Below, in pieces: positions 1 to 6,244 of a DNA stretch of 6,244 nucleotides. The stretch's first letter is position 1; the number at the start of each line of letters is the position of its first letter. A program made the translations under genes and the position numbers. The DNA is from a bacterium (GTDB lineage Bacteria; Atribacterota; JS1; SB-45; 34-128), in assembly GCA_018894595.1 (NCBI GenBank), contig JAHIPN010000002.1, forward strand, positions 1 to 6,244, given 5' to 3'. Under the pieces are notes generated by a model that ran no database searches, was not told the DNA's origin, and worked only from the letters and a program-made list of their open reading frames with translations.

Positions 1-2692
1 TAATTTTTTTTTCCTGAATAATTGTTAGGGTTTCTTTTATTATAGAGTGTACATTTGGTAAATTAGCAATCAATTCAATTTTTTGGACATATTGCTGCAA
101 TTTTAATTTTACTATATCGAAATTATTACTCAAAATAACAGCCTGGCAAGTAGTTTGTAATTTAACAACTTCATCTAAATCATGCCATACAAAATTACTT
201 GCAAGCTCCTGAGAACAATTTAAAGCTTCTTTTGAAACTTTTAGGGATTCGCCAAGTGAAACAATATCAATCAAGGTATTTTGCATTTCCTCTAATTTTG
301 ACACTTGTAGAAATATTGGTTCAGAACTCCTTTTTAATTTATCTTTCCATAGATCCCAACAATACTCTACTGCGTTTTCTACTGTAAGAAATTCAATTAG
401 TAGTCCTAATTTTTCACAGGAATTGCATGGGTGTAAGTTAATATAAACATCTTTAGTAATATACCTACAATTGCGAATTTCTTTACTTTTTAAACTCCAC
501 CATTTATTTTTTCCACCTTCATCAAAATGTTTCTTAATAACTACAGCATCTTGAAACACTTTTTTTCGATTAAGAGCACTAGGAATGATTATCTCAAAAG
601 CATGTATCTTTTTAGCACGCTCTTTTAACCCATTCATTTTTTCGGATAGAGCACTTAATAAATCCTTCCATATGGCATCATTGCTTGTTAATACGTCAAA
701 TATAGCTTGTTTAGTCCAGAGTATTTGTCTTTTTTCAATGTTATTAACTGATTCAATTAATTTTGAAATAGAGTCTATTATCTTAGCAATATCATTGGGA
801 GATTTTTTTATTAAAATTTGTCCTTCGTAAGAATTAATCAAATCCTGCGTAGGTAAAAAATTACTTTCGGCTTTATTATATTGGTTTATCATATCTGTAA
901 ATTCATTCTGAGAAATTAAATCTTTTTCGGGATCAGGAAGAAGTAATTGACTTTCTGCTTCTATTTCAGGCTTAAGAAGACTTAAATCTTCTAGCAATAT
1001 TTCTATTTCGTTTTGAGATAATGGAACCTCTTGCTCAAAACTAATTTTATCTACAAACCACTTAAACTTCTCAGATTCTTCTTTCAAGCGCCGGGCAATC
1101 TTTGCAGACGTACCGTGATATTTTCCATTAATAATACTTTGTTCTATAGTTTCAGATTCACGTATTGAACGTATCCTATAATTTGTCTCTTCCTTTTTAG
1201 ATTTAAGATATTGTATTTTGTCTTCTAATTTATTAATATTAGCTAGCACTGAACTATTATTCCATATATTTTGTTTATTAAGGATGCTATTAACACTTAA
1301 TTCTAATGATTCTTTCTCTTCTAACCCGTTCCCCAATAAACTAATGCATAATGGCCGTATTTGCTCTGGCATTTGTGAGTATAGTACTTTTAAAGCACGC
1401 GGTGTTTTAGCGGTGACTAATATCCGTTTTCCTATGGCGAGAAAATGACAAATAAGATTTGCTATAGTATGAGATTTTCCAGTTCCAGGCGGCCCCTGAA
1501 CAAGAACCCCTTTGTTAGATTGTAGTTTATATATAATTTCACGTTGTTCTTTGTTAAATGGTTTAGGGAAATAAATATTTTGGTCTACTTTTACCCCGTC
1601 ATATTCATATCCACCTGTGCCGTTTTCAATATCTATATTGCCCTCGCAAAGATTAGAAAATTCTGTTGGAAATTCACCACCTGATTCTATTTGTTCCCTT
1701 ATTTTTTTAAGCGTTTGTTCTAATCCTCTAATCGACCGTTTTCGGAGTATTAATGCAGGAGCAAACTCTACGATAGGCTTTTCTTCTGCGCTCTTTTGAT
1801 TTTTTAGAGTATTATAATATTCACCTTGCCCTTTATCTGCAAGAGAATTAGCAATAACTTCGAGTACAGGATCTATAGAAGAATGATCCCAAGGATTGTC
1901 TTTAGCAGTAAGTAATTCTTCCATGACAGTTTGTTTCAAATTACGGGGTTGATCTTCGACATCGAGCATATCAAGTTCAACAGTCAATTCAGCACCATCC
2001 GTAGCAGGTATTACAATAAACTTGCCTAATTTAGCTTCAAAAGTTAATAATGCTTTAGCGGTAATAAGATGACGTCTGGCAATATGATCAGAAGGGGAAC
2101 ACCAAGATAAAAAACCAAGGCCGAGAACAAGTTCATATTGTTCTCCAAGTTTTTGTTGTTCTTGGTAAATTGAAAAAAGTTTAGCATAGACTCTTTGCAC
2201 AGATTGCCATTTTTGATATAAACCTACCCAGGGAAACCATTTTGATTCAATAAATTTTTCCCATTCCTCAGAAACTTCAGGATAGTCAATTAAAAAAATA
2301 GTTTTATTTATTGTAATAAACTTATCTATTTGTGGATTTTCTGGTTCTGCATCAGGGTTTTTTACTTTTTCTTGAATGATAATGCTTGAAAGTAGCTCAG
2401 GAATGTCTTTAGTATTTTGTAAAGTTAATCTATCAATCCATTTCTCACATATTTTAGGAATTCCATCTAAAACAGGTTCATTATATTTTTTAATATAAAT
2501 CCAAACATCTTCATCGAAATCTTCGCTTTTTCCCCACGCCCGGGTAAAACAATATTCTGAATCATCAGGAATTTCGCTCAACCAAAGAACACTTTGGTAA
2601 TCTTTAAGATCTCGAACAATTTTTAATTGAAGACGCTCTAGTTCAGTAAGATAATCAAGTAACTTTATAGCTTTATTTTTAATAAATTCCAA
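1..2692 (-). CDS. Large superfamily-1 helicase-like AAA ATPase (3' end beyond the window)
   Basis: This is a continuous minus-strand reading frame with no stop from 2734 to base 1, giving 897 visible residues; the C-terminus is missing. Numbering from the TTG at 2692, a Q-motif-like FNKEQREII lies at about 379-387 and the Walker A GPPGTGKSHTIANL at 400-413. Motif Ia ILVTAKTPRALKVL is at 424-437, followed by MPEQIRPLCISLLGN. Then come a predicted coiled coil (about 482-512), a GTSAKIARRL motif (527-536) and a long helical insert. This order is known from large Dna2/NAM7-type SF1 ATPases (AAA_11 group), which have a long insert between motifs Ia and II. Such proteins would use ATP to move on or unwind nucleic acid in the cytoplasm. 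Walker B, motifs III-VI and any terminal nuclease are outside the window. The first ~370 residues match no domain I can name, but the opening segment (ending VLWLSEIP) resembles the N-termini of this family. The start is uncertain because no ATG is available; TTG 2692 is the first conventional in-frame start. A defence role is inferred from context only. Confidence 0.85.
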   Translation of the reverse strand, partial: MEFIKNKAIKLLDYLTELERLQLKIVRDLKDYQSVLWLSEIPDDSEYCFTRAWGKSEDFDEDVWIYIKKYNEPVLDGIPKICEKWIDRLTLQNTKDIPELLSSIIIQEKVKNPDAEPENPQIDKFITINKTIFLIDYPEVSEEWEKFIESKWFPWVGLYQKWQSVQRVYAKLFSIYQEQQKLGEQYELVLGLGFLSWCSPSDHIARRHLITAKALLTFEAKLGKFIVIPATDGAELTVELDMLDVEDQPRNLKQTVMEELLTAKDNPWDHSSIDPVLEVIANSLADKGQGEYYNTLKNQKSAEEKPIVEFAPALILRKRSIRGLEQTLKKIREQIESGGEFPTEFSNLCEGNIDIENGTGGYEYDGVKVDQNIYFPKPFNKEQREIIYKLQSNKGVLVQGPPGTGKSHTIANLICHFLAIGKRILVTAKTPRALKVLYSQMPEQIRPLCISLLGNGLEEKESLELSVNSILNKQNIWNNSSVLANINKLEDKIQYLKSKKEETNYRIRSIRESETIEQSIINGKYHGTSAKIARRLKEESEKFKWFVDKISFEQEVPLSQNEIEILLEDLSLLKPEIEAESQLLLPDPEKDLISQNEFTDMINQYNKAESNFLPTQDLINSYEGQILIKKSPNDIAKIIDSISKLIESVNNIEKRQILWTKQAIFDVLTSNDAIWKDLLSALSEKMNGLKERAKKIHAFEIIIPSALNRKKVFQDAVVIKKHFDEGGKNKWWSLKSKEIRNCRYITKDVYINLHPCNSCEKLGLLIEFLTVENAVEYCWDLWKDKLKRSSEPIFLQVSKLEEMQNTLIDIVSLGESLKVSKEALNCSQELASNFVWHDLDEVVKLQTTCQAVILSNNFDIVKLKLQQYVQKIELIANLPNVHSIIKETLTIIQEKKI

Positions 2693-2730
2693 TGAATCTG
2701 AAGATTTAGAATTTAATATTTTACAAATAT

Positions 2731-2736
2731 CCCCCT
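2731..2736 (-). promoter_or_regulatory. SD-like AGGGGG upstream of the helicase frame, poorly matched to any start
   Basis: On the minus strand AGGGGG overlaps the in-frame TAG (2737-2735) that closes the helicase reading frame upstream. The nearest TTG (2727-2725) is out of frame and immediately followed by TAA. In frame, only ATT 2728, ATA 2719 and TTG 2692 follow. TTG 2692 lies about 38 nt away, too far for this site to serve it. Either a rare start codon is used, the Shine-Dalgarno (SD) match is fortuitous, or the original start has been lost. Confidence 0.35.
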
Positions 2737-2857
2737 AAAAACAATATTTATATAAAAAATTATTAAGTCTGACCTTTGATATTAATAATTTATATTTGAT
2801 TCTTTATATTTAAATTTTAAAAACCCATATTATCAAGTATTTTTTTATTTCTATTCG

Positions 2858-2874
2858 CTCTAACAATATTAGAG
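2858..2874. repeat. 17-bp near-palindrome CTCTAACAATATTAGAG
   Basis: The six outer base pairs (CTCTAA/TTAGAG) match perfectly around the central CAATA, in which one further pair also matches. It lies about 166 nt before the TTG 2692 start of the helicase and downstream of the candidate promoter, so inside the presumed leader. There is no U-tract on either side, so it does not look like an intrinsic terminator. An operator for a dimeric regulator or a small RNA hairpin would fit, but with AT-rich arms chance is a real alternative. Confidence 0.4.
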
Positions 2875-3002
2875 TGTAAATCAAATAAAGGTAGGATAGA
2901 ATATTTTATTTTGCTAAAATTAGATTGTTTGGCATATAAAATAAATTAAAAAAGTCAAATATTTGTTTGGGTTCAATACGTCTGTAAAATTGATGTGTTT
3001 TT

Positions 3003-3031
3003 AGTATATAATAACTAACTACCATATTCAA
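3003..3031 (-). promoter_or_regulatory. Candidate sigma-70-type promoter for the helicase gene
   Basis: Minus-strand TTGAAT (3031-3026) is followed after exactly 17 bp by TATACT (3008-3003). These match four of six -35 and five of six -10 consensus positions. Transcription would start near 2996, giving a leader of about 300 nt before TTG 2692. It is the best-spaced pair I found in the spacer. AT-rich DNA produces such matches by chance, so this is a candidate only. Confidence 0.35.
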
Positions 3032-3216
3032 TATTGGTGATCAGATCTTGTAATATCACTTTCCCTCTTCCCTACCTATCTCTAATTCCTACTTATTGCC
3101 ATATTCCATATAATTTTCTTTACTTATTTCGTTATGAAATTCAGCATCTCTTTGACTTTTCCCTTAAATTATTTGTCAAGAATGAAGGATTTTTTCTCCT
3201 TTTACTTATAATATAA

Positions 3217-5466
3217 TCAAGAAAATTTCAATTTTATATAATCCTGCGTTTGGCTCGCGCTCAGTTCGGTTGTGGAAGGACCAGTGCGGAGATAAAACCG
3301 TTCGATCTCGCCATCTTTTACAAAAACCGCTACAGGAGATCTACTACATTCCATTATCATTATACGTTTTTCCTTATAATCCTCAAAATGGGTATGTATT
3401 AAAGTCATCGCCTGGGGACTTATACGGCTTTTAACTAAATTTACAAGATGCAAATTCATTTTGTCTTCGTTGGGGAAACCGTCTATCTCGGCACCAACAG
3501 GTTCACTTTCATCAGACATTCCAATAATTAAAGTTCCACCCTTAGTATTTAAAAAACCAGCCAATGTTCTTATAACTGCAAATTCCATACGCGGGTCTTT
3601 ATTGCCTGTATGTAAATTTGTCCTTAATGTCGCTTTGAATTCTACTGCTTCTGATTCGCCATTCAAAACCAACTGGCTCAGATTTAATTCCCCAAAGGAA
3701 ACATCTTGGACTGTTTCATCAGTTAATGTTTGATAGCCTTCTTTAATAACTTTCGCTATAAGATCCCTTCTCTTTTCAAGGAATTCATGGTAATTCAAAC
3801 ACTCCCAGTTCTCTGGTAAAGCATGCCAATAGTACATTTGAGATAATTCATCCTTTCCAAAACGGTCTTTTAATTCGGGAAGATACTCCATCGGTGATTG
3901 GTTTGAAATTTTTGCATTATCTCCCCATTCAACCAATGCATAATTGGCAATTTGATTGGTTTCGCGAGTACTAATAATATTAATAGTTTTTAGATAATCC
4001 TTGGGGAAAAGGTGGTGACGCTCTAGCGAACGATTCGCATGGATTGACGGATCAAGTAACTCCGAAACCTTTAATTTGGAAAATAATACACGAGCATCCA
4101 ACAAAACCAGTGCAGCATAATATGCAAAGAGTGAGGGACTACGAGGCGAAGATGTCGCCAAACTATTGGGCAATGATAAACTCCAAAAATCATTTGTTAG
4201 CATTATATCACATTCACGTTCCAATATTTCAAGGTACTGGTCACCATCTTTAAGGGCACGGAAACGAGCTAAATCAAATTCCATAGCGGTTTCAGGAGAT
4301 CCTGTAAATCGACCGGTTAAACTAGACATAAAAAACCAACGGGCAATAACATGTCGAAGCCGAAATTCATCAATTTGGTATTCGGTTCGGCCAATAAGAT
4401 ATAATATATATGAAAAAATTAAATTATTCTGAGAACTGATCATCTTACCGCTTCTAAAACCGGCTTGCCGAATACAATTCATAAAATCTTGCCAATATTG
4501 CAGGTTTAACACTCGTTCTTGTGCTTTTTTTAGAACTTCAAACTGCTTAGTTCTTAATTCATTACTAAACTTTTCTGTTTCCAAATCCTTGCCACGCAGG
4601 ATTAAATAGACATAATGAAGTCTCGCACGTTTAAATGCTAAACCAACAATCACGCGAAGAAGTTGAGCGGGGTCCGGCTCTATAAAATAATTAAATGGTG
4701 ATGGTTTACCTTTCAATTGTTTTCTTGAAGCATAACAAAAATGTTCCAATTCTATACGACCATCATCCCAAAAAACCGACATTAGGGTTAGGATGAAATC
4801 TGACTGATTAAGTGGTGTTCCCTTGCTATTAATTCTGATAAAAACATCTGATACATTTTCCTCAGATATATTCGCCGAAAGTTCAAGCGAGGTGAATGGG
4901 AAACTCAAAAGACTATTCAGTTTCGTGACTGATTTTTTAATTTTCTTCTCCTCTTCGATTGAAAAATCGCGGGATGTTTTAAGTTTTAATAAATACTCTT
5001 CAACAAACTCAAATAAATCAGTATCCTTGTTCCAAAGTTTTGATATATCCGGGATATAAGCTGTATCACGCTGGATAGCTGCATCGGCTACCTCAAACTT
5101 TTCTTCGAGTGGATTGAAGGCAATACAAATCTTTTCACTTTCATAGTTTTCGCGAAAAACAGAAATACCCTTAACTACAGCATAAAGGGAGGTCAACCGC
5201 TGCTGTCCATCCACAATAACAAGCTTAGGAGGCTTTTGTTTAGTATTCGTACCAATAGCGCGTTCACCTGCAGTCAGACCGTTCTGCCAAAACAACAAGT
5301 ACCCCACAGGATAACCCTTATACATGGAATCGAACAAATCACGTACTTTAGCATTCTTCCAAACAAAAGGACGCTGGATATGCGGCAACCCGATGTCACC
5401 AACCTCTATATAATTGATTAAAGTACCCAAATTGTAATCTACTTTTGTAAATACAGTTTCGCTCAT
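3217..5466 (-). CDS. DUF262-HNH nuclease fused to a C-terminal Schlafen AlbA_2 domain
   Basis: This is a complete 749-residue protein. Residues ~10-225 form a DUF262 (GmrS/ParB-like) module: IQRPFVW at 30-36, the nucleotide-site motif VDGQQRLTSLY at 85-95, and FIRINSKGTPLNQSD at 209-223. In characterised DUF262 enzymes (GmrSD, BrxU, SspE) this domain binds and hydrolyses nucleotide and controls an attached nuclease. The helical middle leads to an HNH-type module at ~475-525: RHHLFPKDYL (483-492, His484/His485) and NYALVEWGDNAKIS with Asn508 and Asn517. Residues ~600-745 are a Schlafen AlbA_2 domain: GESEAVEFK (603-611), FLNTKGGTLIIGMSDES (638-654) and FYLRTGPSTTEL (724-735). Predicted role: NTP-controlled cleavage of nucleic acid in the cytoplasm, probably as type IV-like restriction or abortive anti-phage defence. 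Family identities are firm; substrate and role are inferred. The start at 5466 is supported by a strong SD. The frame is intact and all key motifs are present. Base composition is visibly less AT-rich than the flanks, which suggests separate acquisition. Confidence 0.93.
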   Translation of the reverse strand: MSETVFTKVDYNLGTLINYIEVGDIGLPHIQRPFVWKNAKVRDLFDSMYKGYPVGYLLFWQNGLTAGERAIGTNTKQKPPKLVIVDGQQRLTSLYAVVKGISVFRENYESEKICIAFNPLEEKFEVADAAIQRDTAYIPDISKLWNKDTDLFEFVEEYLLKLKTSRDFSIEEEKKIKKSVTKLNSLLSFPFTSLELSANISEENVSDVFIRINSKGTPLNQSDFILTLMSVFWDDGRIELEHFCYASRKQLKGKPSPFNYFIEPDPAQLLRVIVGLAFKRARLHYVYLILRGKDLETEKFSNELRTKQFEVLKKAQERVLNLQYWQDFMNCIRQAGFRSGKMISSQNNLIFSYILYLIGRTEYQIDEFRLRHVIARWFFMSSLTGRFTGSPETAMEFDLARFRALKDGDQYLEILERECDIMLTNDFWSLSLPNSLATSSPRSPSLFAYYAALVLLDARVLFSKLKVSELLDPSIHANRSLERHHLFPKDYLKTINIISTRETNQIANYALVEWGDNAKISNQSPMEYLPELKDRFGKDELSQMYYWHALPENWECLNYHEFLEKRRDLIAKVIKEGYQTLTDETVQDVSFGELNLSQLVLNGESEAVEFKATLRTNLHTGNKDPRMEFAVIRTLAGFLNTKGGTLIIGMSDESEPVGAEIDGFPNEDKMNLHLVNLVKSRISPQAMTLIHTHFEDYKEKRIMIMECSRSPVAVFVKDGEIERFYLRTGPSTTELSASQTQDYIKLKFS

Positions 5467-5484
5467 GTTACTCTTCTCTCCTTT
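5467..5484 (-). promoter_or_regulatory. Ribosome binding site fixing the DUF262 gene start
   Basis: Minus-strand AAAGGAG (5484-5478) extends to AAAGGAGAG and stands 11 nt before the ATG at 5466. It is the best SD in the window, and the next residues SETVFTKVDYNLGTLI run directly into the DUF262 domain. I could not find a convincing -35/-10 pair for this gene. A TATATT at 5495-5490 is too close to the SD to be a sensible -10. Confidence 0.8.
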
Positions 5485-5506
5485 TGTTAAATATAGATGA
5501 AATTGA

Positions 5507-5529
5507 AAAATAGGGCTAAATTCTATTTT
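5507..5529. repeat. Inverted repeat AAAATAG-N9-CTATTTT upstream of the DUF262 gene
   Basis: A perfect 7-bp inverted repeat with a 9-nt loop lies between the transposase-like remnant and the DUF262 ATG, about 40 bp before the start codon. Read on the minus strand, the right arm runs into TTTTT. It could therefore be a very weak terminator closing off transcription from the right, or an operator in the DUF262 promoter region. The arms hold only one G/C pair each, so stability is low. Confidence 0.35.
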
Positions 5530-5538
5530 ATCTATGGT

Positions 5539-5685
5539 TTAGCTTTCCATCTTACGAAGTCTTCCTTTAGGACGTCTATCTATAATAATACCTAAAGCCT
5601 CAACCATCTGGTTGAGAAACTCCTCAGATCCCATAGATTTTTCGCTAAAAGTTACCAAATTATTGACTTGGCACACCTTCCCTAT
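5539..5685 (-). pseudogene. Possible C-terminal remnant of an IS200/REP-associated (Y1) transposase
   Basis: This is a minus-strand frame open from 5685 to the TAA at 5541-5539, about 48 codons. An ATG at 5634 would give 31 residues. The end contains MGSEEFLNQMVEALG followed by DRRPKGRLRK. That resembles, from memory, the C-terminal pattern of REP-associated/IS200-like transposases: a G-S/N-E-E-F helix, then a basic RPxGRPxK tail. No HUH or catalytic Tyr region is present, and upstream DNA to 5952 has no matching frame, so the bulk of the gene would be lost. The alternative is a short unrelated ORF. No SD of good quality precedes any start in this frame. Family assignment is tentative. Confidence 0.4.
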
Positions 5686-5952
5686 TTATCTAATTTAAAA
5701 GTAAAATATTAACTATCTAAGAAAATGGGATGTGCAACTATTTAATGATTTATTTAAATATGACAAATTAAACGTCCCCTTGTCTTGCCTTAAATTATTA
5801 AATAACTTACTCAGAATAGCCCTAAATACGCTCAATTTTGGCTCTGGTTACATTTATTCATTCTATTCGATATCTTTTTTTTTACCGCCCCCTTTTATAT
5901 TTTTAAAGCCGGTCGAAATGATTTTATTTATTTTTTGGGATAATAAATTTTG
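5686..5952. other. Gene-free AT-rich stretch
   Basis: I see no supported gene here. A plus-strand frame from 5732 to 6001 is composed mainly of Phe, Leu, Ile and Ser in AT-rich DNA and runs antisense into the tail of the right-edge gene. It has no recognisable domain and no SD. A small inverted repeat (GACAA at 5762-5766, TTGTC at 5780-5784) brackets AACGTCCCC and could be a remnant of a transposon-end hairpin, but it is short. No clear terminator follows the right-edge gene. Confidence 0.6.
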
Positions 5953-6244
5953 TTATTCCTTTTTTGGTTCTTCTTTCGATTTATGTATTTTCCTCATATA
6001 ATTTGAATAATTTTTCATACCTCGTCTTTCTTTTCTAATATAATATATTCTACTTTTTGATAAGACGAATTTTAGATACATTTCTGCCCTTCTAAAATTT
6101 TTCCCTATATTATAAACCCATTCTATTGCTCCTTCTTCTTCTATTTCATAAAGATATTTAGAAGCCAACTTATCACCTCTTTGACAAATTTCTATGGCTT
6201 CTTTTATTGTTCTAACCTCATCACTATTTAGTTTAATAAAATGA
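5953..6244 (-). CDS. Hypothetical protein, C-terminal part (5' end beyond the window)
   Basis: The minus-strand frame is open from the right edge to TAA at 5955-5953, giving about 96 visible residues. A TTG at 6168 could start a 71-residue version. However, the frame continues upstream with plausible coding sequence (KLNSDEVRTIKEAIEICQRG just before it), so the true start is probably outside the window. The visible part is soluble and strongly charged. It has helix-forming stretches (EAIEICQRGDKLASKYLYEI), a Tyr/Arg-rich middle and a Lys/Glu-rich tail ending KSKEEPKKE. I do not recognise a family and see no catalytic motif, signal peptide or membrane segment. The low GC content matches the surrounding DNA rather than the DUF262 gene. 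Confidence 0.55.
   Translation of the reverse strand, partial: HFIKLNSDEVRTIKEAIEICQRGDKLASKYLYEIEEEGAIEWVYNIGKNFRRAEMYLKFVLSKSRIYYIRKERRGMKNYSNYMRKIHKSKEEPKKE

Larger units (their letters stand above)
2738..3216. other. Gene-free AT-rich spacer between the two large genes
   Basis: About 480 bp separate the stop of the DUF262 gene from the helicase frame. I find no frame with coding character on either strand. The longest minus-strand open stretch inside it is about 42 codons between TAA stops, with no start, no SD and no recognisable protein. The plus-strand frame at 3034-3216 is a low-complexity hydrophobic run of the kind AT-rich DNA produces. The spacer holds a candidate promoter and a near-palindrome, listed separately. 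I see no tRNA, CRISPR array or convincing terminator with a U-tract for the DUF262 gene. Confidence 0.7.

Noticed and set aside
2818..2948. Minus-strand open stretch of about 42 codons in the helicase leader, considered as a small gene or remnant
   Set aside because: It has no usable start with an SD near its beginning and no recognisable similarity; open stretches this long arise by chance.
3037..3059. GTGAT...ATCAC inverted repeat near the candidate promoter
   Set aside because: Only 5 bp per arm with a 13-nt loop; not distinguishable from chance.
3185..3201. AAGGA-N7-TCCTT hairpin just after the DUF262 stop, considered as its terminator
   Set aside because: On the minus strand the stem is short, the loop is A-rich and no U-tract follows.
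3034..3216. Plus-strand frame of 60 codons in the spacer, ending next to the DUF262 stop
   Set aside because: Low-complexity hydrophobic sequence without SD or family resemblance; it fits chance in AT-rich DNA.
5490..5495. TATATT as a -10 box for the DUF262 gene
   Set aside because: It is only about 5 nt from the SD and has no acceptable -35 hexamer 16-18 bp upstream.
5732..6001. Plus-strand frame of 89 codons rich in Phe/Leu/Ile with membrane-like stretches
   Set aside because: The composition is what T-rich DNA encodes by default. It has no SD and no recognisable domain, and it overlaps the better-supported minus-strand gene antisense.
1..6244. CRISPR array, tRNA or rRNA gene
   Set aside because: No regularly spaced direct repeats and no cloverleaf or ribosomal RNA signatures are visible.

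Overview
The window is AT-rich bacterial DNA. Every gene I can support lies on the minus strand. The A/T-biased codons and the purine-rich AAAGGAG ribosome site in front of the central gene would suit a low-GC Gram-positive such as a Bacillota/Clostridia-type organism. That is inference only, because no marker gene is present.

Layout in the direction of transcription, from high to low coordinates. At 6244-5953 is the 3' end of a gene entering from the right edge. It encodes a small, basic, unrecognised protein. The stretch 5952-5467 holds no intact gene. It contains a short reading frame (5685-5539) that looks like the C-terminal tail of a degraded IS200/REP-associated (Y1) transposase, plus an inverted repeat at 5507-5529. 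At 5466-3217 is the only complete gene, a 749-residue protein. It fuses a DUF262 (GmrS/ParB-like) NTPase module, an HNH nuclease module with an HHLFPK motif, and a C-terminal Schlafen-type AlbA_2 domain. The gap 3216-2735 (about 480 bp) is very AT-rich and has no gene. It holds a plausible sigma-70-type promoter facing the next gene and a 17-bp near-palindrome. From about 2692 to 1, running off the left edge, is a large superfamily-1 helicase-like ATPase. Its Walker A motif, motif Ia and family-specific middle region are visible, but its Walker B and later helicase motifs are outside the window.

The DUF262-HNH-AlbA_2 protein has the architecture of a modification-dependent or alarm-type restriction nuclease. 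The neighbouring large SF1 ATPase belongs to a type often met in defence islands. A transposase remnant beside them fits a horizontally acquired accessory region. I cannot show that the two large genes form one system: they share a strand, but about half a kilobase separates them and the helicase appears to have its own promoter. The feature most worth pursuing is the fused Schlafen-like domain, which keeps acidic residues at spacings reminiscent of nuclease-active Schlafens.
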